8,752 bases of DNA from Firmicutes bacterium ZCTH02-B6 (GCA_002159155.1 LZRQ01000147.1:1-8752), one strand, 5' to 3'. Numbered from the stretch's first letter, positions 1 through 7,312 are shown. Numbers and translations: made by a program. Notes: a model not told the origin generated them from the letters alone.

Positions 1-349
1 CTTCCATGATCTGGTCGCCGATGGTGAACACCGGGTTAAGCGAGGTCATCGGCTCCTGGAAGATCATGGAGATCTCGTTGCCGCGGATGCGGCGCATCTC
101 GGCCTGGGACTTTTGGAGCAAGTCTTCTCCCTCAAACAGGATCTGGCCGCCCAAAATTCGCCCCGGCGGGCTGGGAATCAAGCGCATGATGGACAGCGAG
201 GTCACGCTTTTGCCGCAGCCCGACTCTCCGACGATGCCGAGGGTGGCGCCCCGCTCCAGGTCAAAGCTGATGTCGTCGACTGCAGGAACGAGGCCATCTT
301 CGGTCTGAAATCCCACTCTCAGGTTGCGTACCGACAGCAGGGGAGCCAC
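1..349 (-). CDS. oppD: Oligopeptide/dipeptide ABC transporter ATP-binding protein (OppD/DppD type), N-terminal part
   Basis: The first 116 codons of an ATPase that would energise import of peptides, or of nickel or other OppD-family substrates, through a membrane permease pair; the rest lies left of the window. Visible are the N-terminal strand LLSVRNLRVGF, a Walker A motif GESGCGKSVT at residues 41-50, and the Q-loop segment MIFQEPMTSLNPVFTIGDQI starting near residue 95. That last segment, with EPMTSLNP, is typical of the OppD/DppD/NikD branch rather than of general ABC ATPases. The start is a GTG preceded by AAGGAGG with a 7-nt gap; no ATG fits better. The gene is co-directional with the upstream nicotinate phosphoribosyltransferase gene, 61 nt away, so it could belong to the same transcript or begin a separate opp operon. 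Substrate cannot be told from this fragment. ABC signature, Walker B and the C-terminal oligopeptide domain are outside the window. Confidence 0.93.
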   Translation of the reverse strand, partial: MAPLLSVRNLRVGFQTEDGLVPAVDDISFDLERGATLGIVGESGCGKSVTSLSIMRLIPSPPGRILGGQILFEGEDLLQKSQAEMRRIRGNEISMIFQEPMTSLNPVFTIGDQIME

Positions 350-356
350 CGACGTC

Positions 357-363
357 CCTCCTT
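357..363 (-). promoter_or_regulatory. Ribosome binding site of the OppD-type gene
   Basis: AAGGAGG on the minus strand, 7 nt upstream of the GTG start at 349. It is a near-perfect Shine-Dalgarno sequence and decides the GTG start. Confidence 0.85.
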
Positions 364-410
364 CAGGCGTTACCGTAAAACTTTCTCGGTGCCGGCCGGC
401 TCTCCTGCTA

Positions 411-1448
411 TCAAAGCACCCGAACTAACCGCGGCGCCGCCGAGCGACCCGGGATGCGGCCTCGCTTGGCAACCGGCCGACCGTCCACTTCCTTGAGATC
501 CATCGTCATGTCGATAGGTGGGGCGCCCGAGATGTAGCTGCCGACCCCAAAGGCGTCCGCGCCCGCGGCTGCAAGCTCCGGGATGCGCTCCGGGTTGAGG
601 CCTCCCGAAACCAGGATCTGGACGTGCTGAAAACCAGCCTGGTCCAGCCGGGCGCGTACCTCAGCCACCAGCCCCGCCGTCACCCCGCCGCGCTCCCCGG
701 GCGTGTCCAGCCGTACCCCTTGCAGCCTCTCCTGAAGGGCCTCCGCGACCCGCAAACTCTCCTCCGCCTCGTCTTTGAATGTGTCCACGAGCACCGTGCG
801 CGGGGAATCGGGCGGCATGATGGCGTCGTACGCCAGGGCACCCTCCACCGTGTCGCCGATGATGAGAAACATGGCGTGGGGCATCGTGCCTACCGGCTCC
901 CGACCCAGCAGCTTTGCTCCCAATATGCACGCCGCACCGTCCGCACCGCCCACCATCGCCGCCCGCTCCATCACCGGGGCGACCGCTGGGTGCACGTGGC
1001 GAGCGCCAAAGCAGATAACGGGCTTGTCCCCCGCGGCTTGCTTGGCCCGCCGTGCGGCGGTGGCCCATCCGGTAGCGCTGGCCAACATCCCGAGGATGGC
1101 GGTTTCATACGCCCCAAATCGCCCGTACGGCCCAACGATGCGCATCACCACATCCTTCGCGCCAAACTCCGAGCCTTCCGGCAGCGCCCACACCTCAACA
1201 CCCGCGTCCTTGAGCAGGTGGCAGCACTCCTCGACCCCGCACAGCACGCCGCTTTGCCGCGGGAAGATCTCCGCCACCACGGGCTTGTCCGCAAGACCAA
1301 GGTGCCGCAACACTTGCAACGTCTTAATGAAGTAAATGTCGGTGGTCGCCCCCGCGGCGATCTCCTCATGGGTCGCCGAGTGAAACCGGGTGCGCCCATC
1401 GACGTGCCAGTTCTTAACGTCTTCTACTGAGTCCAATCTCCAGCCCAC
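411..1448 (-). CDS. pncB: Nicotinate phosphoribosyltransferase, archaeal/clostridial type
   Basis: A 345-residue enzyme predicted to join nicotinate and PRPP to give nicotinate mononucleotide, the entry step of Preiss-Handler NAD salvage, in the cytosol. Motifs in order: TTDIYF near residues 35-40, the substrate-site segment FGARHVHP at 147-154, GTMPHA at 187-192, VDTFKDE at 221-227, and the phosphate-binding half of the barrel, VSGGLNPERI (280-289) and FGVGSYIS (300-307). These match the short NAPRTase group seen in archaea and many Bacillota, as I recall it, better than the roughly 400-residue E. coli PncB. The close paralogue is quinolinate phosphoribosyltransferase (NadC), but the GTMPHA and FGARHVHP blocks favour nicotinate. 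The start is GTG, with AAAGGGAGGG 6 nt upstream. It lies 28 nt downstream of the lytic transglycosylase gene and is probably co-transcribed with it. Confidence 0.92.
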   Translation of the reverse strand: MGWRLDSVEDVKNWHVDGRTRFHSATHEEIAAGATTDIYFIKTLQVLRHLGLADKPVVAEIFPRQSGVLCGVEECCHLLKDAGVEVWALPEGSEFGAKDVVMRIVGPYGRFGAYETAILGMLASATGWATAARRAKQAAGDKPVICFGARHVHPAVAPVMERAAMVGGADGAACILGAKLLGREPVGTMPHAMFLIIGDTVEGALAYDAIMPPDSPRTVLVDTFKDEAEESLRVAEALQERLQGVRLDTPGERGGVTAGLVAEVRARLDQAGFQHVQILVSGGLNPERIPELAAAGADAFGVGSYISGAPPIDMTMDLKEVDGRPVAKRGRIPGRSAAPRLVRVL

Positions 1449-1454
1449 GACGGG

Positions 1455-1464
1455 CCCTCCCTTT
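1455..1464 (-). promoter_or_regulatory. Ribosome binding site of pncB
   Basis: AAAGGGAGGG on the minus strand, 6 nt before the GTG start at 1448. It occupies a third of the 28-nt gap to the transglycosylase gene, leaving no room for a separate promoter of normal design. Confidence 0.7.
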
Positions 1465-1476
1465 CGAAAATCGGAT

Positions 1477-2073
1477 CTACATTCGGTTCAAGTCCGGTGA
1501 AACCTGCTCAAAAGAGCCGTCGTAGAGCCAGCGGTATGTGTCCAAGGTGGTGAGGACCCGCCGCACGTGGTTGCGGGTTTCCGGGAACGGGATATCGGCC
1601 AGCGTCTCCTCCCGGCCGTCCCACCGTCCCTGGACGAGCCACTCCTGCACCCGCGTCCGCCCGGCGTTATAAGCGGCCAGTGCCACTGCGGGACGCCCGT
1701 CAAACTGCTCCAGCAGTGCCCGCAGGTACCACGTCCCCATCCGCAGGTTAAGTTCTGGGTCAAACAGCAGCTCAGGGTCAAAGGCGGTCCAGCCCATCTG
1801 CGCGGCGATCCACTGGCCTGTATCGGGCATGACCTGCATCAGGCCGCGCGCTCCTCTCGAGGAAACGGCGCGCGGGTTAAACCCGCTTTCGACGCGCACC
1901 AGCGCCGCCACCAAGAACGGATCCAAGGCGTTGGCCTCGGCCGCGGCTGCGATTTCGCGCGCGAACGGAATCGGAAACAGGCGGCGCAACATCGGCTTCA
2001 TCCAGAACGCCGCCAACAGCATGACCACCATCGTCAGCCACAGGATGTGGTTGGCGGCGAGTCGCTTGGACAC
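1477..2073 (-). CDS. Membrane-anchored SLT-type lytic transglycosylase
   Basis: A 198-residue peptidoglycan lytic transglycosylase (soluble-lytic-transglycosylase fold, GH23-like) that should cleave the MurNAc-GlcNAc bond with formation of 1,6-anhydroMurNAc. A hydrophobic segment at about residues 9-25 would place it at the outer face of the membrane as a signal anchor or signal peptide. The catalytic glutamate is E62 in ALVRVESGFNPRAVSSRGA. The family motifs GLMQVMP (77-83) and AYNAG (134-138) follow, and the C-terminal ETRNHVRRVL (165-174) is the usual closing helix. Length is normal for minimal bacterial SLT proteins. The start is GTG with GGGGAGGG 10 nt upstream. An SLT gene close downstream of polA-mutM-coaE is a common arrangement in Bacillota, as I recall it; here mgsA lies between. 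Its wall substrate and its role (division, secretion or sporulation) cannot be inferred from sequence. Confidence 0.93.
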   Translation of the reverse strand: MSKRLAANHILWLTMVVMLLAAFWMKPMLRRLFPIPFAREIAAAAEANALDPFLVAALVRVESGFNPRAVSSRGARGLMQVMPDTGQWIAAQMGWTAFDPELLFDPELNLRMGTWYLRALLEQFDGRPAVALAAYNAGRTRVQEWLVQGRWDGREETLADIPFPETRNHVRRVLTTLDTYRWLYDGSFEQVSPDLNRM

Positions 2074-2108
2074 TAGGCACGCACCCTCCCCGGGGCTGCC
2101 GTCCTGGC

Positions 2109-2124
2109 GGAAGCTTATGCTTCC
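2109..2124 (-). repeat. Small hairpin across the mgsA stop codon
   Basis: The inverted repeat GGAAGC-TTAT-GCTTCC (plus strand) forms a perfect 6-bp stem with a 4-nt loop. The mgsA TAA stop (2117-2115) lies in the loop. No run of T follows on the minus strand, so it is not a standard terminator. It could slow mRNA decay or separate translation of mgsA from the next gene, or be chance. Confidence 0.4.
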
Positions 2125-2486
2125 CCTAGGGAGGCGATGATCAGCTCGGCCGTGGCCAAGTTGGTGGCCAGCGGCACATTATGCACGTCGCACACCCTTA
2201 GGAGGGCGGTGATGTCCGGTTCATGGGGCTGCGCGGTCAGCGGATCCCTCAAGAACAGGACCGCATCCACCTCGCCGGCCGCCACCCGGGCGCCGATCTG
2301 CTGGTCGCCGCCGTATGGGCCCGACAGCATCCGCTCAACTTTGAGCCCGGTTGCCTCAGCGATGACCTTGCCGGTCGTCCCGGTCGCGATGAGACGAAAC
2401 CGGGCCAAAATGTCCCGGCGGCGCAGGGCGAACTCTACCATGTCATCCTTCTTCTTGTCGTGTGCGATCAGGGCGATAGTCCTCAC
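2115..2486 (-). CDS. mgsA: Methylglyoxal synthase
   Basis: A 123-residue cytosolic enzyme predicted to convert dihydroxyacetone phosphate to methylglyoxal and phosphate, a bypass of lower glycolysis used when phosphorylated sugars accumulate. The family start MRTIALIAHDKKKDDM is intact. Numbering runs 10 below E. coli MgsA, and the residues I recall as catalytic or phosphate-binding there are all present: H9, K13, T35/T37, S55, D61 (in GPYGGDQQIGA, the E. coli D71 base), D81, H88 and D91. The start is GTG, with GGAGGAG 10 nt upstream inside the coaE coding region. Its first 44 nt overlap the 3' end of coaE in another frame, so translation is probably coupled to coaE. Full length, with no missing key residue. 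The job is clear; why it sits in this operon is not. Confidence 0.96.
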   Translation of the reverse strand: MRTIALIAHDKKKDDMVEFALRRRDILARFRLIATGTTGKVIAEATGLKVERMLSGPYGGDQQIGARVAAGEVDAVLFLRDPLTAQPHEPDITALLRVCDVHNVPLATNLATAELIIASLGEA

Positions 2487-3117
2487 CCCGGGTCAACTCC
2501 TCCCACAAGCGCCGCACCTGCTCTCGGGTACGGGCCGGATCGTGCCGGTTGTCAATTACATAGTCGGCCATGCGCGCCTTTTCCTCAAGCGGCAGCTGGG
2601 CGCGCAAGCGCGCCTCCGCCTGGTCCTTGGTCAGCCCGTCCCTGGCCATCAGCCGTGCCATCTGCTGCTGCGGGTCGGCGTACACGACGACCGTCACATC
2701 CACCATCGCCCGGCTCGCTTGGCTTTCAAATAGGAGTGGAATCTCCGCCACAACGGTGTGCCCGTTTCGCACCGCCTGCTCGATGCGCTCCCGCATGCGG
2801 GCCCGGATGAGGGGATGGAGAATGGCTTCCAGCTGTCGCCGGCGGTCGGGGTCGGCAAAGACGATCTCCCCGAGACGCCGCCGGTTAAGGCGCCCGTCGG
2901 CGAGGAACACTTCCGGGCCGAATGCAGAACGGATTTGCTCAAGGGCGGGTTGGCCCGGCTCGACCACTTCTCGCGCGATCGCGTCCGCGCTGACGACGAC
3001 CGCGCCCAACTCCCCAAACATGGCAGCCACGGTCGACTTGCCGCTGGCAATCCCCCCGGTCAAACCGATGACGAGGCCGCGGTGGTCGTTGACGGGACCG
3101 TTGCCGGAAGTGGCCAT
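2443..3117 (-). CDS. coaE: Dephospho-CoA kinase
   Basis: A 224-residue kinase for the last step of CoA synthesis: ATP-dependent phosphorylation of the 3'-hydroxyl of dephospho-CoA. The P-loop GGIASGKST is at residues 21-29. Further CoaE features are VVSADAIAREVVEPGQPAL (the acceptor-site DAIAREV segment) and the HPLIRARM and EIPLLFES blocks; the ADYVIDN segment lies near the C-terminus. I chose the ATG at 3117 because GAAAGGAGA lies 10 nt upstream. The reading frame continues open 14 codons further upstream, but those codons contain the ribosome binding site and are Arg-rich. About 14 residues precede the usual MIIGLTGG-type start, a modest N-terminal extension. It lies 78 nt after mutM and its end overlaps mgsA by 44 nt. 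Confidence 0.95.
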   Translation of the reverse strand: MATSGNGPVNDHRGLVIGLTGGIASGKSTVAAMFGELGAVVVSADAIAREVVEPGQPALEQIRSAFGPEVFLADGRLNRRRLGEIVFADPDRRRQLEAILHPLIRARMRERIEQAVRNGHTVVAEIPLLFESQASRAMVDVTVVVYADPQQQMARLMARDGLTKDQAEARLRAQLPLEEKARMADYVIDNRHDPARTREQVRRLWEELTRGEDYRPDRTRQEEG

Positions 3118-3126
3118 GGCGGGCCG

Positions 3127-3135
3127 TCTCCTTTC
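3127..3135 (-). promoter_or_regulatory. Ribosome binding site of coaE
   Basis: GAAAGGAGA on the minus strand, 10 nt before the ATG at 3117. It selects this ATG over the upstream in-frame ATG at 3159. Confidence 0.75.
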
Positions 3136-3195
3136 TTGTCGCCGGGCTCGAGCGTGCACACGCTGTGCCCCGTTTCCGCTACATGCGCCTCCGGT

Positions 3196-4020
3196 CTAGC
3201 GTTGGCACCGCGGACAAACATGCGTACCCCGGCCCGCTACCTTACGGCGCACGATGGGAGTGCCGCATCGCCGGCACGGCTCGCCAGCACGGCCGTAAAC
3301 GTCGAGGAAACGCTGAAACTCGCCCGGGGAGCCGCGTCCGTTGAGGTAGTCCCGCACGGTGGTACCGCCTTTGGCCAAGGAGTCGATAAGAACGGACCGG
3401 ATGCTGGCGTGTAGGCGGCCGACCTCTCCCGGCGTCAGAGATGCGGCCGGGCGTCCAGGATCGATCCCGGCCCGGAACAGCGCCTCATCAGCGTAGATGT
3501 TGCCAATTCCGGCGATACGACGCTGATCCAACAGTACCGCTTTCACCGGCGCCCGGCGTCCCGCTGCAATGGTTGCCAACGTCTCGGGTGTAAAGGCATC
3601 GGAGAGCGGCTCGACGCCCATGGCGGCCAGAGCGGGCGGGAGGGAGCCCGCGTCGCGCCCCCGGTAATGCCACGTCCCGAAGGTGCGCACGTCGTCGAAA
3701 CGCAGGTCGCGACCGTCGTCCAGACTGATGGCGGCCCGGGTGTGGGGCCCGTCGGGCGTTGCGGCGTCGACAAGCGTCAAACGGCCCGTCATCCGCAGGT
3801 GGACGATGAGCGAGGCGCCGTCGTCCAACTGAAGCAAGAGGAACTTTCCCCGCCGCTCGACTGCCGCAAGGCGCCGCCCGATGAGACGCTCCGCCAGTTC
3901 GGCTGGGCTGGCGTTTTTCAGGATACGCGGGAGGAGCACTCGTACCCCCTTGATGACCCGGCCAACGAGCTCCGCCTCCAGCTGCCGGCGGACGGTCTCC
4001 ACCTCGGGCAGCTCAGGCAT
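3196..4020 (-). CDS. mutM: Formamidopyrimidine-DNA glycosylase (8-oxoguanine DNA glycosylase/AP lyase)
   Basis: A 274-residue base-excision repair enzyme that removes 8-oxoguanine and FaPy lesions and nicks the abasic site. The mature N-terminal Pro2-Glu3 (MPELPEVETV) is the catalytic nucleophile pair. Lys59 in RRGKFLLLQL corresponds to E. coli Lys57, and the loop LIVHLRMTGRL follows. The helix-two-turn-helix contains IAGIGNIYADEALF. The C-terminal zinc finger has Cys249, Cys252, Cys269 and Cys272 (C-x2-C-x16-C-x2-C) with Arg264 between the pairs, so the active enzyme is complete and of standard length. The frame is open for 46 codons upstream, but those lie inside polA, and activity requires Pro2. 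The ATG overlaps the polA stop in ATGCCTGA (8 nt), with TGGAGGGG just upstream in polA. Translational coupling with polA is therefore likely and fits their shared repair role. Confidence 0.97.
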   Translation of the reverse strand: MPELPEVETVRRQLEAELVGRVIKGVRVLLPRILKNASPAELAERLIGRRLAAVERRGKFLLLQLDDGASLIVHLRMTGRLTLVDAATPDGPHTRAAISLDDGRDLRFDDVRTFGTWHYRGRDAGSLPPALAAMGVEPLSDAFTPETLATIAAGRRAPVKAVLLDQRRIAGIGNIYADEALFRAGIDPGRPAASLTPGEVGRLHASIRSVLIDSLAKGGTTVRDYLNGRGSPGEFQRFLDVYGRAGEPCRRCGTPIVRRKVAGRGTHVCPRCQR

Positions 4021-6970
4021 GAGCGGCCCCCTCCAGGGAAACCGGCTCCGTATCGAGCCAGTTGGGACCGGCCTCCACGTCCACCACCAGCGGCACCGCC
4101 AGCTGGACCACGTTGACCATTGAGTCCCGCAGCAACGTGGCGGTACGCTCCAGTTCATCCTTGGGCACTTCCAAAACCAGCTCGTCGTGCACCTGCAACA
4201 CGAGCCGCGCGCGCAGCCCCTCTGCGTGTAGGCGCCGGTGAACTTCTACCATGGCCAGCTTGATGATGTCGGCTGCCGTTCCTTGGATCGGGGTGTTCAT
4301 GGCGGTTCGCTCGGCGAAGCTGCGGCGCGCCCAATTGCGGGAGCGCAGATCCGGCAAGTACCGCCGGCGCCCAAATAGGGTCGTCACGTACCCTTGCTCC
4401 CGAGCTGTCTCGATCACGGTGTCGATGTACCGGCGAACGCCCGGGTAGCGGCGGAAATAGTCATTGATGTAACGTTGGGCGTCCTGCTGGCTCAGGCCGG
4501 TCCCCCGGGCGAGGCCAAAGCTACTGATGCCGTAGACGATGCCAAAGTTAATGGCTTTGGCCGCGCTGCGCATCTCAGGGCTAACCTGCTCGGGGGACAC
4601 ACCGAACACCTCGGCGGCCGTACGGGTGTGGATGTCCTGCCCGCTGCGGAACGCGTCGATGAGCACCTCGTCCCCCGACATATGGGCGAGCACCCGCAGC
4701 TCAATCTGGGAGTAGTCGGCCTTGAGCATCAGCCAGTCGGCCGCTTCGGGTATAAAGGCCTTGCGGATGCGCCGCCCTTCCTCGGTGCGGACCGGGATGT
4801 TTTGCAGGTTGGGATTGGTGCTGCTCAGCCTTCCCGTGGCCGTCACGGCTTGGTTGAACGTCGTGTGCACCCGGCCGGTTTCCGGATGGATCAGCGAAGG
4901 CAACGCGTCAACATAGGTGCTCTTGAGTTTCGTTACCTGGCGGTAGTCAAGCAAAAGCGCCACAACCTCGTGCTCGGCTGCCAGCGCCTCCAGCACCTCG
5001 TGGTCGGTGGATGGGCCCGTCTTAGTCTGCTTGAGCACAGGCAGCTGCAGCTTTTCAAAGAGGATGCGGCTCAGCTGCTTGGGGGAATTGATATTGAACT
5101 CCTCGCCGGCCAGCCTGTAAATCTCCCGTGTCAGCCGTTCAACCTGGGCATCCATCTCGCGGGAGAGCTCTGACAAGTACGCCGTGTCCAGGCGGATGCC
5201 GTTCATCTCGACGTCCACCAGTACGTCGACGAGAGGCAACTCCATCCCGCGATACAATTCCCAAAGGCCGTCCCGGCGCAACCTTTCTTCCAACACGGGC
5301 CCCAGCTCGCGGATGACATCCGCTTCCTGTGCCAGGTGCCTCGCCACCTCTTCGGGAGACAGATCATCGATCTCGACGGTGCGCCGCCCGGTCGCCGCGT
5401 CGCTCAGCCGCTGCTTCCACGACACCAGGTAGCGATCAGCAAATTTGAGGGCCACGTCGGGCATCGAGTGGTCGCCTTGCTCGGGGTTGATAAGGTAAGA
5501 GGCGACCATCACGTCGTGGACAACCCCACGCAAGTCCGCACCGTGGCGCCTCAAGACGATGCGCAACCGTTTAGCGTCGTGGCACCACTTGGGCACGCTC
5601 TGATCGGCCAGCAGCGCAGCGGACGCTGTGCGCACCGCTGGCCACGGCACTTGGTCACCGACCGCCAGGCCGCGGTGGGAAACCGGTACGTACACCGTCC
5701 TGCCGGCCCGCGATAAGGAAACGCCGACGATCGCGGCCTGCATGCGGTCAGGCCCCGCCACGGCCAACCCGACCACGAGCGGCTCCCCGGGCGGAGCCGA
5801 TGCGAGGGCATCGATCTCGGATTGCAGCGCATCCGGTGTGCGAGCAATGACCAAAGTTCCCTGGCACGCAGCGGCCGTGATCATATCATTGGCACCAACC
5901 GTAATGCTTCCACTGGCGCCCCCCGCCGCCATGGGCTCGCCCGCGCCGGCGAGCGGCGTGTGGCCACCCGGCGCGCCGTCGGGCCGGACGGATTCTGCGT
6001 TCGTCCCATGGGCGGGGTCGTACACCGCCACAAGGCCGGCCCTGCGCAAACGGTCCAGGAGCGCTTTGAACTCCAGTTCTTGGAACAACGCCACTAGCCG
6101 CGGACCATCGGGCGGGTGCCGCCTAAGCGCCTGTTCCTCAAAGTCGACCGGCGCGTCCGTGCGGATCTTGGACAACTCCATGCTCATCCGGGCCTGGTCC
6201 TGATAGGCTCGCAGGTTTTCGCCCAGCTTACCTTTGATCTCGGCTGCATGGGCCAACACCCCTTCCAGCGAACCGTACTGCTGCAAAAGCTGCACGGCCG
6301 TTTTCTGACCGACCTTGGGAACGCCTGGGATGTTGTCGGAGGCGTCGCCCATGAGCCCCTTGAGATCGGGAACGAGCTCCGGCGGAACGCCCAGCTTCTC
6401 CTCGACGCCCTTTGGATCCAGTCGTTCGATGTCGCGGATGCCCTTGCGGGTTAACAGGACCGTGGTCCTATCGTCCACCAGCTGCAACAGATCGCGGTCA
6501 CCGGTGACGATCAATACGTCCACACCGCGCTCGCGCGCCCGGCGTGCCAACGTGCCGATGATGTCGTCGGCCTCGTATCCTTCGACGCCGTAGACGGCTA
6601 GGTTAAAGGCTCCCAGCAACTGCTCAACCCGGGCGATCTGGGGGCGCAAGTCCTCGGGCATGGACGGGCGGTGGGCTTTATAGTCAGCAAAAAGCTCGTC
6701 CCGAAACGTCGGCCCCGCCCGATCAAAGGCGGCTGCCACGTAGTCCGGCTGCTCCTCTTCCAAGAGGGCCAATAACATCATGGCGAAACCGTAAACAGCG
6801 TTGCTCGGCTCGCCGCGGGAGGTGGTCAGGCTCGGGAGGGCATAGTAGGCCCGGTGGATGAGGCTGTAGGCGTCGATGAGCACCAGCTTCTCCCGCTGTC
6901 TTGCGGGCCTTCCCCCGGCCGGCTGCGCCTGGAAGGGCGCTGTGCGGCCATCCGTCGGCTCCTGGGCCAT
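4013..6970 (-). CDS. polA: DNA polymerase I (5' nuclease plus polymerase, 3'-5' exonuclease site lost)
   Basis: A 985-residue repair and Okazaki-processing polymerase. The 5' nuclease domain (about residues 27-310) shows LIDAYSLIHRAYYA, AAAFDRAG, YEADD near 132-136, VTGDRDLLQL near 155-164 and GLMGDASDNIPGVPKVGQKT near 205. A Gly/Ala-rich linker at about 320-365 follows. The middle domain (368-560) keeps the shape of the proofreading domain (CHDAKRLRIVL, HDVMVASYLINP), but the Exo I DxE is replaced by VVGLAVAG, so proofreading should be absent, as in Bacillus-type Pol I. The polymerase domain has motif A DYSQIELRVLAH (752-763), motif B RSAAKAINFGIVYG (801-814) and motif C QVHDE (926-930). I chose the ATG at 6970; the frame is open 60 codons further upstream, but that stretch contains the predicted promoter and has no family similarity. 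GGGAG lies 8 nt before this ATG. Confidence 0.97.
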   Translation of the reverse strand: MAQEPTDGRTAPFQAQPAGGRPARQREKLVLIDAYSLIHRAYYALPSLTTSRGEPSNAVYGFAMMLLALLEEEQPDYVAAAFDRAGPTFRDELFADYKAHRPSMPEDLRPQIARVEQLLGAFNLAVYGVEGYEADDIIGTLARRARERGVDVLIVTGDRDLLQLVDDRTTVLLTRKGIRDIERLDPKGVEEKLGVPPELVPDLKGLMGDASDNIPGVPKVGQKTAVQLLQQYGSLEGVLAHAAEIKGKLGENLRAYQDQARMSMELSKIRTDAPVDFEEQALRRHPPDGPRLVALFQELEFKALLDRLRRAGLVAVYDPAHGTNAESVRPDGAPGGHTPLAGAGEPMAAGGASGSITVGANDMITAAACQGTLVIARTPDALQSEIDALASAPPGEPLVVGLAVAGPDRMQAAIVGVSLSRAGRTVYVPVSHRGLAVGDQVPWPAVRTASAALLADQSVPKWCHDAKRLRIVLRRHGADLRGVVHDVMVASYLINPEQGDHSMPDVALKFADRYLVSWKQRLSDAATGRRTVEIDDLSPEEVARHLAQEADVIRELGPVLEERLRRDGLWELYRGMELPLVDVLVDVEMNGIRLDTAYLSELSREMDAQVERLTREIYRLAGEEFNINSPKQLSRILFEKLQLPVLKQTKTGPSTDHEVLEALAAEHEVVALLLDYRQVTKLKSTYVDALPSLIHPETGRVHTTFNQAVTATGRLSSTNPNLQNIPVRTEEGRRIRKAFIPEAADWLMLKADYSQIELRVLAHMSGDEVLIDAFRSGQDIHTRTAAEVFGVSPEQVSPEMRSAAKAINFGIVYGISSFGLARGTGLSQQDAQRYINDYFRRYPGVRRYIDTVIETAREQGYVTTLFGRRRYLPDLRSRNWARRSFAERTAMNTPIQGTAADIIKLAMVEVHRRLHAEGLRARLVLQVHDELVLEVPKDELERTATLLRDSMVNVVQLAVPLVVDVEAGPNWLDTEPVSLEGAAHA
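5876..6013 (-). other. Low-complexity Gly/Ala-rich linker inside PolA
   Basis: Codons for about 46 residues rich in Gly, Ala, Pro and Ser separate the 5' nuclease from the vestigial exonuclease domain. The stretch has no recognisable fold and reads as a flexible tether. Common Bacillus-type Pol I enzymes are nearer 870-880 residues, so this segment and the N-terminal tail account for much of the extra length here. Confidence 0.6.
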
Positions 6971-7053
6971 GATCCTCGCTCCCGAAATGCTGGAGTCGCC
7001 TGCGTGCCGGCCGCCCCGTTGGACCGAACCTGTGCGCGGCCCGGGCTGCGTCC

Positions 7054-7062
7054 AGTATAGCA
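7054..7062 (-). promoter_or_regulatory. Predicted polA operon promoter, extended -10 element
   Basis: The minus strand reads TGCTATACT: an extended -10 TG, one base, then TATACT (5 of 6 to the sigma-A consensus TATAAT), in an otherwise GC-rich context. The hexamer at -35 spacing (TGGATC, 18-bp spacer) matches only 3 of 6, as is usual for extended -10 promoters. Transcription would begin near 7047, leaving a leader of about 75 nt before the polA ATG. It is the only good sigma-A element I see upstream of the operon. Confidence 0.6.
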
Positions 7063-7254
7063 TGGGCTCGACCACGAGATCCACTTCCTGGGCGGCTCCG
7101 GCTCCGCCCCCTCCCCGCGTCCCTTCCCCACGACGTACCGGCCCTTTCACGGTGCGCTATCCGCCCGGCGTCCTAACTGCCGGTCGTCTCCTCGCCTGTC
7201 GACACCTGCCTGTCGTGCCGGGACTTGCTTGAAGGAACAGTCGAACCACCGAGG

Positions 7255-7312
7255 AATCGCGCTCAGTGATAGATCGCGATGAATGATCACCTAGCTCGCG
7301 ATGAACCCTCAC
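7255..7312 (+). repeat. Degenerate direct-repeat cluster around TCGCGATGAA
   Basis: The 10-mer TCGCGATGAA occurs at 7274-7283 and again at 7296-7305. The surrounding 20-mers (7271-7290 and 7293-7312) match at 16 of 20 positions, with a 22-bp period of about two helical turns. A weaker third copy (7255-7270) matches 7272-7287 at 12 of 16 positions. The cluster lies 30-90 bp upstream of the start of the SLH-like gene, a position suitable for an activator or repressor array. No regulator family is recognised from the sequence. Confidence 0.5.

Noticed and set aside
391..400. Perfect palindrome GCCGGCCGGC between the OppD-type gene and pncB
   Set aside because: No loop and no T-run; palindromes of this base composition are expected often in such GC-rich DNA.
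624..1430. Long plus-strand open frame of 268 codons opposite pncB
   Set aside because: Low-complexity Arg/His/Pro-rich translation with no motif; it is the complement of a clear enzyme gene in GC-rich DNA.
3118..3159. 14-codon upstream extension of coaE
   Set aside because: It contains the GAAAGGAGA ribosome binding site of the chosen ATG.
3151..3164. Inverted repeat AGCGTG-CA-CACGCT in the mutM-coaE gap
   Set aside because: The 2-nt centre gives a poor hairpin and no T-tract follows; an operator is possible but unsupported.
4021..4158. N-terminal extension of MutM by 46 residues
   Set aside because: It lies inside polA, and the enzyme needs Pro2 directly after the initiator Met.
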